Source of the DNA: Rhizobium sp. S152
GTDB taxonomy: Bacteria; Pseudomonadota; Alphaproteobacteria; Rhizobiales; Rhizobiaceae
Length of the DNA: 64,000 bases
Assembly: GCF_030380735.1 (NCBI RefSeq)
Contig: NZ_JAUDRZ010000008.1
Coordinates: forward strand, 372,001-436,000
Direction: 5' to 3'
The translations under genes and the position numbers were made by a program. A model generated the notes under the pieces. That model saw only the letters and a list, made by a program, of their open reading frames with translations. It was not told the DNA's origin and made no database searches. How positions within the stretch are numbered: position 1 is the stretch's first letter; the number at the start of each line of letters is the position of its first letter. Positions 53,882-62,186 of this stretch are shown piece by piece.

Positions 53882-55201
53882 ATGAGCCGTCGCGCGGCGC
53901 GGTTCATCCTCGGTACCTATCAGACAGCGGGGATGCTGATGACCCCGTTCGTCGGGGCTTATCTCGCCTATCGGGCGGCCAAGGGCAAGGAAGACCGCGC
54001 CCGCCGGCTGGAGCGCACCGGCTATGCCAGCGCCGACCGTCTGCCCGGTCCGCTCGTCTGGTTCCACGCCGCCAGCGTCGGCGAAATGAACGCCGTCACC
54101 CCGCTGATCCGTGAAATCCGCCGCCGCGACGTCCAGGTCATCCTGACGACCGGCACGATCACCTCGGCCAAGATCGCCGCCGAGCGGCTCGGCAACGAGG
54201 CGATCCACCAATATGTGCCGCTCGACCTGAAGCCGGCCGTCAGCCGCTTCCTCGAATACTGGCAGCCCGATTGCGCCATCATCGCCGAATCCGAGATCTG
54301 GCCGGCGACGCTGATGGAACTCGGACGCCGCCGCATTCCGCAGATCCTCGTCAACGCCCGCATGTCGGATCGGTCCTTCGCCCGCTGGAGCCGCCGCCAG
54401 TCGCTCGCCGAGGCGCTGTTCGAGAACCTGGCGCTTGTGATCGCCCAGTCCGATGTCGATGCCGAACGCTTCCGCGATCTCGGCGCCCGCCATGTCATGA
54501 TGGGCGGCAACCTCAAGGTCGATACCGACGCGCCGCCTTATGATGCCAATGTCTTCGCCCGCTACAAGAAGCAGCTCGGCGACCGCAAGACCTGGGCGGC
54601 GATCTCGACCTTCGACGGCGAGGAAAAGGCGGCCGGCATCGTCCATCGCACGCTGAAGGAGCGCAACGGCCAGCTCACCATCATCGTGCCGCGCCATCCC
54701 GACCGCGCCGACGAGATTGAGGCCGAGCTGGTCAAGCAGGGTCTGAAGGTGGCCCGCCGCACCCGCGAGGACGTGCTGTCGCCCGATGTCGATGTCTTCC
54801 TCGGCGATACGATCGGCGAGATGGGCCTCTATCTCCGTTTGACGGAAGTCGCCTTCGTCGGCCGTTCGCTGTTCGCGGAAGGCGGGCAGAACCCGCTGGA
54901 GCCGGCGATGCTCGGCTGCGCGGTGCTCTCGGGCAGCAATGTCCAGAACTTCCGCGAGGCCTATCAGAAGCTCGCCAAGCGCGGCGGCGCCCGAATGGTG
55001 CGCGACACCGAGATGCTGGCCAAGGGCGTGCATTATCTGCTGACCAACGACGATGCGCGCCGCACGATGATCGAGGCCGGCATCGGCGCCGTGCAGGAAA
55101 TGCGAGGCGCCCTGACGGCAACGGTGAAGGGTCTGGAACCCTACATCAATCCGCTGACGGTGAAGGCCAGATTGCTGCCGAAGACGGCGCAGCGCGGGTA
55201 G
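53882..55201 (+). CDS. waaA: 3-deoxy-D-manno-octulosonic acid (Kdo) transferase
   Basis: A 439-residue GT30 glycosyltransferase that attaches Kdo to lipid IVA at the inner face of the cytoplasmic membrane. An N-terminal amphipathic or membrane helix is followed by GPLVWFHAASVGEMNAVTPLI with the catalytic Glu, and by FVGRSLFAEGGQNPLEPAMLG in the CMP-Kdo-binding part. It starts MSRRAARFILGTYQTAG. The next gene begins 3 bp after its stop. Confidence 0.95.
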   Translation: MSRRAARFILGTYQTAGMLMTPFVGAYLAYRAAKGKEDRARRLERTGYASADRLPGPLVWFHAASVGEMNAVTPLIREIRRRDVQVILTTGTITSAKIAAERLGNEAIHQYVPLDLKPAVSRFLEYWQPDCAIIAESEIWPATLMELGRRRIPQILVNARMSDRSFARWSRRQSLAEALFENLALVIAQSDVDAERFRDLGARHVMMGGNLKVDTDAPPYDANVFARYKKQLGDRKTWAAISTFDGEEKAAGIVHRTLKERNGQLTIIVPRHPDRADEIEAELVKQGLKVARRTREDVLSPDVDVFLGDTIGEMGLYLRLTEVAFVGRSLFAEGGQNPLEPAMLGCAVLSGSNVQNFREAYQKLAKRGGARMVRDTEMLAKGVHYLLTNDDARRTMIEAGIGAVQEMRGALTATVKGLEPYINPLTVKARLLPKTAQRG

Positions 55202-55204
55202 CGG

Positions 55205-55927
55205 ATGAGGGACATGAAGGCGATCAAAGGCATTCTGTTCGACAAGGACGGCACGCTTCTCGACTATGACGAGAGCTGGCTGCCGGTGAACCGCGAACTG
55301 GCGCGCATTGCAGCAGAAGGCGATGCGGCATTGGCTGACCATCTGCTGCGCGCATGCGGCATGGACCCGGTAAGCGGCCATATCGTGCCCGACAGCCTGC
55401 TTGCCGCAGGCAATACCCGGCAGATCGCCGAAGGCCTGGTCGCCGCCGGATCGAAGGTCGAGGTCATCGAGCTCACCATCAGGCTGGACGAGCTGTTTTC
55501 CAACGCCGCTGAATTCTCCGTGCCGGTCACGGATCTCGCCGGCTTCTTCGCGCGGCTTCATGCGCGCGGCTTCCGGCTCGGCGTCGCCTCCAGCGACAAC
55601 GAGCGCTCGATCCGCCAGACGGCGCAACGCTTCGGCTTTTCAGGCCATATCGACTATGTCGCGGGCTATGATTCAGGCTTCGGCACAAAGCCGGAGCCGG
55701 GTATGGTTCTCGGCTTCTGCGCCGCCACCGGCCTCGATCCGTCCGAGGTCGCCGTCGTCGGCGACAACAATCATGACCTGCACATGGGCCGCAATGCCGG
55801 CGCAGGCGTCACCGTCGCGGTGCTGACGGGCACGGGATCGCGCGCCTCGCTTGCCGCCGCCAGCGATTATTGCCTGAACGACATCACCGAAATCGAGCCC
55901 CTGCTGCCGGTGCTCCAGCTCGCCTGA
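55205..55927 (+). CDS. HAD-superfamily phosphatase (phosphoglycolate phosphatase-like)
   Basis: A 240-residue C1-cap HAD phosphatase. Motif I is [15 protein letters not shown]; others are [10 protein letters not shown] and [19 protein letters not shown]. Length and motifs fit the phosphoglycolate phosphatase (Gph) group. It sits between waaA and lpxK, where it may be a passenger; GlcDEF elsewhere in the window also touches glycolate, but the two are not linked by position. Confidence 0.82.
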   Translation: MRDMKAIKGILFDKDGTLLDYDESWLPVNRELARIAAEGDAALADHLLRACGMDPVSGHIVPDSLLAAGNTRQIAEGLVAAGSKVEVIELTIRLDELFSNAAEFSVPVTDLAGFFARLHARGFRLGVASSDNERSIRQTAQRFGFSGHIDYVAGYDSGFGTKPEPGMVLGFCAATGLDPSEVAVVGDNNHDLHMGRNAGAGVTVAVLTGTGSRASLAAASDYCLNDITEIEPLLPVLQLA

Positions 55928-56033
55928 TCGAGCAAAGGCTTGCTTTTTCTTGAAAATTACCTTTTCTTTCCGCCCGGTAGAGGATGAGAACCACGGGCCT
56001 CGTGGGCTCGGTGGAAAAGGCGGGATCGCGAGA

Positions 56034-57074
56034 ATGGTATCCGAAGCGCCACCCTTCTGGTGGACGAAAGCCGATTGGCGCGCCTGGACGCTCTATCCGA
56101 TTTCCTTCCTGTACGGTCGCATAGCCGGCTACCGCATGGCCAATGCCCGCCGCGCCTCCGTTCCCGTTCCTGTCATCTGCATCGGCAATTTCACCGTCGG
56201 CGGCGCCGGCAAGACGCCGACGGCGCTTGCGATCGCCCGCGCGGCCAAGGCCAAGGGCCTCGAGCCCGGTTTCCTCAGCAGAGGCTATGGCGGCTCGCTG
56301 GATGTGACGACCGTGGTCGATCCTGCCCATCATCGTGCCGTTGCCGTCGGCGACGAGCCGCTGCTGCTCGCCCGCGAGGCGATAACGGTCATTTCCCGCC
56401 GCCGCGTCGAGGGCGCCGAGCGGCTGGTCAAGGAGGGCGTCGATCTCATCATCATGGACGACGGCTTCCAGAGCGCACGGCTGGCGCTCGACTACGCCCT
56501 GCTCGTCATCGATGCGACGCGGGGTCTCGGCAACGGCCATATCGTGCCCGGCGGCCCGATCCGCGCGCCGATCCGCCAGCAGCTGCGCTACGCCACAGCA
56601 CTTCTGAAGGTCGGCGAAGGGACGGCGGCAGACAGCATCGTCCGCATCGCCGCCCGCGCCGCAAAGCCTTATTTCACAGCGGTGGTGAAGGTTTCCGATG
56701 GCGCCGATCTCAAGGGCCGCAAGGTGCTGGCCTTTGCCGGCATCGCCGATCCTGCGAAGTTCTTCCGCACGGTGGATGGCATCGGCGCCGAGATCGTTGC
56801 CCGCCGCTCCTTCGGCGATCACGAGCACCTGACCGACGACGAGATCGACGATATTCTCGTTACCGCCGAGCGCGACGATCTCCAGATCGTCACCACCTCC
56901 AAGGATTTCGTCCGTCTCGCCGGCCATCACGGCATGGCGGAAGAACTCGCCGCCCGCTGCCGCGTCATCGAAGTCGAAATGGCCTTCGACGATCCCAACG
57001 CTCCCGATCTCATTATTCAGCGCGCTCTCGACGCCTGCCGCGAACGGCGACTCCGGGAGAAGAATACGGGGTAG
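56034..57074 (+). CDS. lpxK: Tetraacyldisaccharide 4'-kinase LpxK
   Basis: A 346-residue membrane-associated kinase that phosphorylates the 4' position of the lipid A precursor. The Walker A is [14 protein letters not shown] at residues 51-64, and the [19 protein letters not shown] segment is typical. It starts [18 protein letters not shown] at 56034, the usual LpxK N-terminus; the frame is open upstream but unconserved. It completes the Kdo-lipid A genes with waaA. Confidence 0.95.
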   Translation: MVSEAPPFWWTKADWRAWTLYPISFLYGRIAGYRMANARRASVPVPVICIGNFTVGGAGKTPTALAIARAAKAKGLEPGFLSRGYGGSLDVTTVVDPAHHRAVAVGDEPLLLAREAITVISRRRVEGAERLVKEGVDLIIMDDGFQSARLALDYALLVIDATRGLGNGHIVPGGPIRAPIRQQLRYATALLKVGEGTAADSIVRIAARAAKPYFTAVVKVSDGADLKGRKVLAFAGIADPAKFFRTVDGIGAEIVARRSFGDHEHLTDDEIDDILVTAERDDLQIVTTSKDFVRLAGHHGMAEELAARCRVIEVEMAFDDPNAPDLIIQRALDACRERRLREKNTG

Positions 57075-57085
57075 GGGAGAGCCAA

Positions 57086-58459
57086 CTACGGTACCGGGCG
57101 AACCAGCGGCGCGCGGAATTCGAAGAACAGCCCCGAGCGCTCGTAGACGAGGGACGTCTCGCCGCCGAAGGCGGAGGGCAGCAGGCGGGTGATCAGTTTC
57201 GTGCCGAACCCTTCACGCTCGGGCGCCTCCACGGGAACGCTCGAACGTTCGCGCCAGCGAAGGACGAAGCCGGACTTGTCGTCGGCAAGAGACCAGCCGA
57301 GCACGACGGAGCCGCCGTCGTGGCTGAGCGCGCCGTATTTCACGCTGTTGGTCGCGAGCTCGTGCAGCGCCAGCGTCAGCATCAGCGCCTGTTGCGCTGC
57401 CAGCTCGATCGGCGGGCCGGAGATATCGACCCGGTTCTCGAAATCGATGACGGAGGTCAGCCCCGCCTCGGCGATCCGGTGCAGGCTGGTCTCGCCCCAG
57501 GCCGTCTCGGTCAGGAAATCGGTCGCGCGGCCGAGCGAGGACAGGCGTGAGACATAGCTCGCAGCCGCTTCATCGAGGCTCGCCGATTGCTTGAAGGTCT
57601 GGCTGGCGATCGACTGCACGAGGGCAAGGAGGTTCTTCAGCCTGTGTCCAAGCTCGGTGTTGAGAAGTTTCTGCTGCTCGCGCGCCTTGACGCGGTCGGT
57701 GATGTCGCTTGCCATGCCGAACCACTCGGCGATCTCTCCCTCGTCGTTGAAGACAGGAATCGCGCGCGACAGTGTCCAGCCTTCCGAGCCGTCGGCGCGG
57801 CGTACGCGATGTTCCAGTTCGAACGGTTTGCGTTCGCTGATGGCCTGTTGGATTGCGACGCGGATAGCGGCCTGATCCTCGGGAAACACGAAGAGATCGA
57901 GCCAGCGCACGGTCGGGGCGTCGATATCGGCGAGGAAGCCGCGGCCGTCGAGCTGGCGCATCTCTTCCCAATCCCGGCTGAGTTCGTAGACAACGTCGGA
58001 GCTGGCGCTCACAAGTGCTCGGTTACGCGCTTCGCTGCGGCGAAGCGCGGCGGCCGCTTCCTTCTTCTCCTTGATGTCGCGGAAGAGCACGGCTACCTGC
58101 CGCTCCTCGGGACGGCCGACGCGGAAGGCGTAGACTTCGTACCAGCGGCCAAGCGCATCGGCCTGATGCTCGAAACGGGCAGGTTCGCCGGTGAGCGCGA
58201 TCTTCCCGTAGATCTCGTACCAGGAGCTTTCATGCGCGGGCGCGAGATGGCGGATCTGCTTGCCGATCGCATCCGTCAGTCCCGTCTGGCGCACGAAGGC
58301 GGGATTGGCCCTGAGAAACCGGTAGTCGTACGGCTGGTTCTCGTCGTCGAAGAGCACCTCGATCACGCAAAGACCGTCGTCGATGGACTCGAACAAAATC
58401 TTGTGATCATCCTCCAGGCGACCGTCGGACTGCCCACCCCCTTGATTGTCTGTCAGCAT
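57086..58459 (-). CDS. HWE-type histidine kinase with PAS domains
   Basis: A 457-residue sensor kinase without membrane segments. It has two PAS regions (about 20-130 and 145-270; PYDYRFLRANPAFVRQTG, GWTLSRAIPVFNDEGEIAEWFGM) and a C-terminal HWE kinase. The phosphoacceptor region is ELGHRLKNLLALVQSIASQT and the ATP-binding part has LALHELATNSVKYGALS and a WRE motif (VLRWRE). HWE kinases are typical of rhizobia and often sense light or redox. No response regulator is next to it. Confidence 0.88.
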   Translation of the reverse strand: MLTDNQGGGQSDGRLEDDHKILFESIDDGLCVIEVLFDDENQPYDYRFLRANPAFVRQTGLTDAIGKQIRHLAPAHESSWYEIYGKIALTGEPARFEHQADALGRWYEVYAFRVGRPEERQVAVLFRDIKEKKEAAAALRRSEARNRALVSASSDVVYELSRDWEEMRQLDGRGFLADIDAPTVRWLDLFVFPEDQAAIRVAIQQAISERKPFELEHRVRRADGSEGWTLSRAIPVFNDEGEIAEWFGMASDITDRVKAREQQKLLNTELGHRLKNLLALVQSIASQTFKQSASLDEAAASYVSRLSSLGRATDFLTETAWGETSLHRIAEAGLTSVIDFENRVDISGPPIELAAQQALMLTLALHELATNSVKYGALSHDGGSVVLGWSLADDKSGFVLRWRERSSVPVEAPEREGFGTKLITRLLPSAFGGETSLVYERSGLFFEFRAPLVRPVP

Positions 58460-58657
58460 GCGGCCCTCGATACGCGTCCGCCCGGGCTCGAGCGGCCCGC
58501 AAGGAGATAGCGCGCGTTCGCACCCTGCCAAGTGGCGATACCGGAGAACCGGTCGGCTGCGATTAACGCCGGAGTTTACCGTAACGTACTTTCGCGTCCG
58601 CTGCAGACGCCGCAACGTCGCCACGGATCAGGTCGAAGGCCAATAGGAGTGCGTGTC

Positions 58658-59680
58658 GTGCGAATAGGACCCCATGCCTGCGTTGTCCTCCTTGTTGCAG
58701 CCCTCTCGCCGGCATTGGCGGTGGCCGAGCCGGTAACCGTGGATAATTTTTCGCGCGCCGAATCCGATCTCTATTTCGGCAATGCCGTGCGCGACGCCGG
58801 AGGGGTCGGCAAGTTCGAGCATCACCGCGAGCCGATATCGATCGATCATCAGGGTGTCATTCGCTCCAACCGCGATACGCTCTATTCCGCAGCCGCTATC
58901 GATCTCGATGCCGGGCCCGCCACCATAACCCTCCCGGATGCCGGCAAGCGCTTCCGTTCGCTGCAGGTCATCAACGAGGATCACTACATCGTCGGCGATA
59001 TCAAGTACGACGCGGGCAGTTATACCTATGACCGCGCCGGGGCCGGAACGCGCTACATCCTTGTCGCTCTGCGCACGCTGGTCGATCCCGCCAGCCCCGA
59101 TGATATCAAGGCGGTTCATGCTCTCCAGGATGCCTCGGCCATCAGCCAGTCCGGCAGTGGCAAGTTCGAAGTCCCCGGGTGGGACAAGGAGAGCCAGAAG
59201 ACGGTCCGCGATGCGTTGCTGGTCCTGGGCTCCACCATCCCGGACTTCAAGGGCGCTTTCGGCGGCAAGGACCAGGTCGATCCGATCCGCCACCTGATCG
59301 GCACCGCCGTCGGCTGGGGCGGCAATCCGGAGAAGGATGCGACCTATCTGAACGTGACGCCCGAGAAGAACGACGGCAAGACAGTCTACGAGCTCACCGT
59401 CAGGGATGTGCCGGTGGATGGCTTCTGGTCGATCAGCGTCTACAACGCCAAGGGCTATTACGAGAAGAACAAGCGTAATGCCTACACGCTGAACGACATC
59501 ACGGCCGCCAAGGCGGCGGATGGCTCCGTCAAGGTGCAGTTCGGCGGCTGCGACGGCAAGATAGAGAACTGCCTGCCGATCACCAGGGGCTGGAACTACA
59601 CGGTCCGCCTCTACCGTCCGCGCCAGCCGGTCCTCGACGGCAGCTGGACGTTTCCGAAGCCGGAGCCGGTGAACAACTGA
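58658..59680 (+). CDS. DUF1254/DUF1214 exported protein
   Basis: A 340-residue exported protein. It begins with a GTG at 58658 (VRIGPHACVVLLVAALSPALAVAEP), ten bases after GGAG; the ATG further upstream (58532) adds an unconserved lead. The mature part has DUF1254 features (NRDTLYSAAAIDLDAGPATITLP) followed by DUF1214 (GFWSISVYNAKGYYEKNKRNAYTLND, GWNYTVRLYRPRQPVLDGSW). The biochemical role of these families is unknown to me. It is divergent from the HWE kinase gene. Confidence 0.82.
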   Translation: MRIGPHACVVLLVAALSPALAVAEPVTVDNFSRAESDLYFGNAVRDAGGVGKFEHHREPISIDHQGVIRSNRDTLYSAAAIDLDAGPATITLPDAGKRFRSLQVINEDHYIVGDIKYDAGSYTYDRAGAGTRYILVALRTLVDPASPDDIKAVHALQDASAISQSGSGKFEVPGWDKESQKTVRDALLVLGSTIPDFKGAFGGKDQVDPIRHLIGTAVGWGGNPEKDATYLNVTPEKNDGKTVYELTVRDVPVDGFWSISVYNAKGYYEKNKRNAYTLNDITAAKAADGSVKVQFGGCDGKIENCLPITRGWNYTVRLYRPRQPVLDGSWTFPKPEPVNN

Positions 59681-59693
59681 GAACCGGGCCCGG

Positions 59694-60824
59694 TCATCGT
59701 CGCACCGGCGGCGTCAGGTCGTTCACCAGTTGCTGCAGGCTGCGCTGGTCGCCGGTGCTGGTCTTGTCGAAGATGGCGGCGAGCTGGGATTTCACGGTGC
59801 CATCGGACACACCCTGCATCTCCGATATCTCCGCCCGCGTCCGGCCTTCGGAGACATAGCCGACCACACGCCGTTCCGCTGCCGTCAGCCCGAACAGCGC
59901 GCCGACCGCGTCGATCGACGATTGCACCAGCGTGCCGGGCGCTGCGATGAAGATGGCCGCCGCCGCCCGGTCCTCGAAGCGCCCGCCCGCCATGCGCATG
60001 CGCAGCGGCAATACATGCGCCACCGCCGGTCGCTCGCTTGAGCCGAGCGGCAGGTCGATGCCGCCGCCACCGAGCCTGATCTCGTCGCGCGATCCGACCG
60101 ATACCGCCTTGGCGAGCGCGGCATTGGCATAGGGATAGTGCGCGACGAGCCTGCCCGACATCTGCCGCACGATCACCTGTTCCCGCAGCCTGTCCTCGGC
60201 CGCCACGTTGGCAAAGACGATGGACATGTCCTCGGCGACGATGATGACGGCATGTTCCAGCGTGTCGATGATCTTCCGCAGGATGGACTTTTCCCGGCGT
60301 TCCATCTCCAGCATGTCGTGAATGGTGACGGCCCGGCGGATATGCGGGCCGAGCATCGCCACGAGGTCGAACGTGCGCCGATCGACCGGCTCGTGGCGCA
60401 CCGAGATGTTGATCGTGCCCACGCGCGTCGGCCGTTTCAGCACCGCCATGTCGATCGAGTTCAGGACGTCGTAGCGGCTGTGAAAATTGCGGTAGAGCCC
60501 GCCGTTCCGCCACACCTCCTCGGCATCCGGCCCGTAGAGCCGGAACATCCGCTCCAGCGTGTCCGGCTCGTCGATCTCCATCTTGTGCAGCAGGTGGAAG
60601 AATGGAACATCCTTGGCGTGGGCGATCAGGGCCGAGATCGCCTCGGGGTCGTCGCAGGCGATCTGCGCTAGCCGGGCGGCGCGGGTATTGGTATCGAACA
60701 CCGCGAGCGTCGTCAGGAAGCCGTTGGCGCGGCGGTTGATCTGGCTCAGCGCCCGCGTCCACAGGTCCTCGCACGCCACGCAGTCATAGATGCCGCCGAT
60801 CAGCTCCGATAATTCCCGGTCCAT
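59694..60824 (-). CDS. LuxR-family transcriptional regulator
   Basis: A 376-residue regulator with a C-terminal LuxR helix-turn-helix (LTAAERRVVGYVSEGRTRAEISEMQGVSDGTVKSQLAAIFDKT). The N-terminal and central parts look like a sensory region (AVIIVAEDMSIVFANVAAEDRL resembles a PAS start). No phosphoacceptor Asp pattern is evident, so it is not a standard response regulator. I use the ATG at 60824 (MDRELSELIGGIYD). It faces a secreted-protein gene 168 bp away and may control it. Confidence 0.82.
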   Translation of the reverse strand: MDRELSELIGGIYDCVACEDLWTRALSQINRRANGFLTTLAVFDTNTRAARLAQIACDDPEAISALIAHAKDVPFFHLLHKMEIDEPDTLERMFRLYGPDAEEVWRNGGLYRNFHSRYDVLNSIDMAVLKRPTRVGTINISVRHEPVDRRTFDLVAMLGPHIRRAVTIHDMLEMERREKSILRKIIDTLEHAVIIVAEDMSIVFANVAAEDRLREQVIVRQMSGRLVAHYPYANAALAKAVSVGSRDEIRLGGGGIDLPLGSSERPAVAHVLPLRMRMAGGRFEDRAAAAIFIAAPGTLVQSSIDAVGALFGLTAAERRVVGYVSEGRTRAEISEMQGVSDGTVKSQLAAIFDKTSTGDQRSLQQLVNDLTPPVRR

Positions 60825-60992
60825 GCCGCCCCCGCGCACCCGCCCAAAATCAGCCCGGCGGCACCATACACGGTTACCGTGCAAAATGCATCTCCCGCAC
60901 GGGCGATGTCGATCCCGCGCAATCCATTAGAACCGATGCCGCCGGACAAGATCCGGTGAACCGATTTTTCAATTTCCGGAGGCAATCGAATA

Positions 60993-61496
60993 ATGAAATC
61001 GACAATGATTGCGCTGGCGGCGGTTGCGCTGCTGGCAAGCCAGCATATGGCGGCCGCCGGCGATGAGCCCGGCTTCGTCGGTCAGGGTCTCGTCGGCCAG
61101 GTCCGCAAGGCCAACGGCCGCTTCGAGACAGTCGCCCAGGCTATCAAGGAAGGCTACGCGCCGATCCCCTGCACCAGCGGCGTGGATGGCGGCGCGATGG
61201 GTATCCACTTCGTCAATGCCGACCTCATCAAGGATGAAAACCTCGACATCACCAAACCCGAGGCGGTCATGTACGAGCCCGACGAGCACGGCAAGATGAA
61301 GCTTGTCGCCGTCGAGTACATCACCACCAAGGGGCCTGCGAACCTCGGCGGCCAGCTCTTCAGCTTCACCGGCGCGCCCAATCGCTACGGCCTGCCGGCC
61401 TTCTACGAGCTTCATGTCTGGGCCTGGAAGGACAACCCCAAGGGACCGTTCTCGGACATGAACCCGCAGGTCAGCTGCCGCCATGCGCATGGCTGA
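60993..61496 (+). CDS. Conserved secreted protein of unknown function
   Basis: A 167-residue exported protein with a signal peptide (MKSTMIALAAVALLASQHMAAAG). The mature part carries PCTSGVDGGAMGIHFVNADLI, ITKPEAVMYEPDEHGKMKLVAVEYI and PNRYGLPAFYELHVWAWKDNPKGPFSDMNPQVSC, with two cysteines that may bond. This pattern is a widespread uncharacterised family; I know no function. It is 35 bp upstream of a DUF4242 gene on the same strand. Confidence 0.7.
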   Translation: MKSTMIALAAVALLASQHMAAAGDEPGFVGQGLVGQVRKANGRFETVAQAIKEGYAPIPCTSGVDGGAMGIHFVNADLIKDENLDITKPEAVMYEPDEHGKMKLVAVEYITTKGPANLGGQLFSFTGAPNRYGLPAFYELHVWAWKDNPKGPFSDMNPQVSCRHAHG

Positions 61497-61530
61497 GCGG
61501 CGCAATTCATCAAATCAAGGAGACTTCAAC

Positions 61531-61806
61531 ATGCCGCAATTTGTCGTTGAACGAAACATCCCGGGCCTTGGCGACATGGACGCCAGGACGCTGCAGCAAA
61601 TCTCGGCCAAGTCGAACGCCGTGGTCGACAGCCTTGGCGTTCCCTATCGCTGGATCACAAGCTACGTAACGGGAGACAAGATGTATTGCGTTCACGAGGC
61701 CGAAAGCGCCGACGTGATCTACCGCCACGCAAAAGAGGGCGGCTTCCCGGCGGACCGCGTGACGGAAGTGACAACGCTGATCGGCCCGCACACCGGGCGA
61801 ATCTGA
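61531..61806 (+). CDS. DUF4242 family protein
   Basis: A 91-residue protein (MPQFVVERNIPGLGDMDARTLQQISAKSNAVVDSLG, then SYVTGDKMYCVHEAESADVIYRHAKEGGFPADRV) of the DUF4242 family, a small ferredoxin-like-fold protein often called a nickel-binding or SCO4226-like protein. GGAGACTTCAAC gives the ribosome binding site before 61531. It seems co-transcribed with the secreted protein gene. Confidence 0.85.
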   Translation: MPQFVVERNIPGLGDMDARTLQQISAKSNAVVDSLGVPYRWITSYVTGDKMYCVHEAESADVIYRHAKEGGFPADRVTEVTTLIGPHTGRI

Positions 61807-61887
61807 TATCGCCCCGCGGTCATCGGTATACGAGGCGATGGCCGCGGGAAGAATGCCGGCGGTTCACATGGTGTCGGAGAAAATGAC

Positions 61888-62118
61888 TTACCGCTTCTGG
61901 TTCGGCAGCACGCCCGCGCGCTTGTCAGCTTCCATGGAAGCTACCGCGTCGGCATAGGGTTCCTGGCGGGCGACGCTCCAGTAGCGCAGTTCGTCGAGCG
62001 GGATCTGCTTGCCGGTGATGACGCAGATCACATGCGAACCTGGCGACAGGATCTGAAAATCCGCATCGAGATAGCGTATCTTCGCTTCGCGGTTTCCCTG
62101 GCCCTCGAACAAGTTCAT
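61888..62118 (-). CDS. DUF2093 family protein
   Basis: A 76-residue protein (MNLFEGQGNREAKIRYLDADFQILSPGSHVICVITGKQIPLDELRYWSVARQE) of the short alphaproteobacterial family DUF2093. It lies 68 bp downstream of mutL on the same strand, its usual neighbour. Function unknown. I use the ATG at 62118. Confidence 0.88.
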   Translation of the reverse strand: MNLFEGQGNREAKIRYLDADFQILSPGSHVICVITGKQIPLDELRYWSVARQEPYADAVASMEADKRAGVLPNQKR

Positions 62119-62186
62119 GCGCTCCGTTCCCTGTGGTCTTTCATGGCGCTGACATAACCCGGCGCGCATGCCATTGCCAGCGTTTT

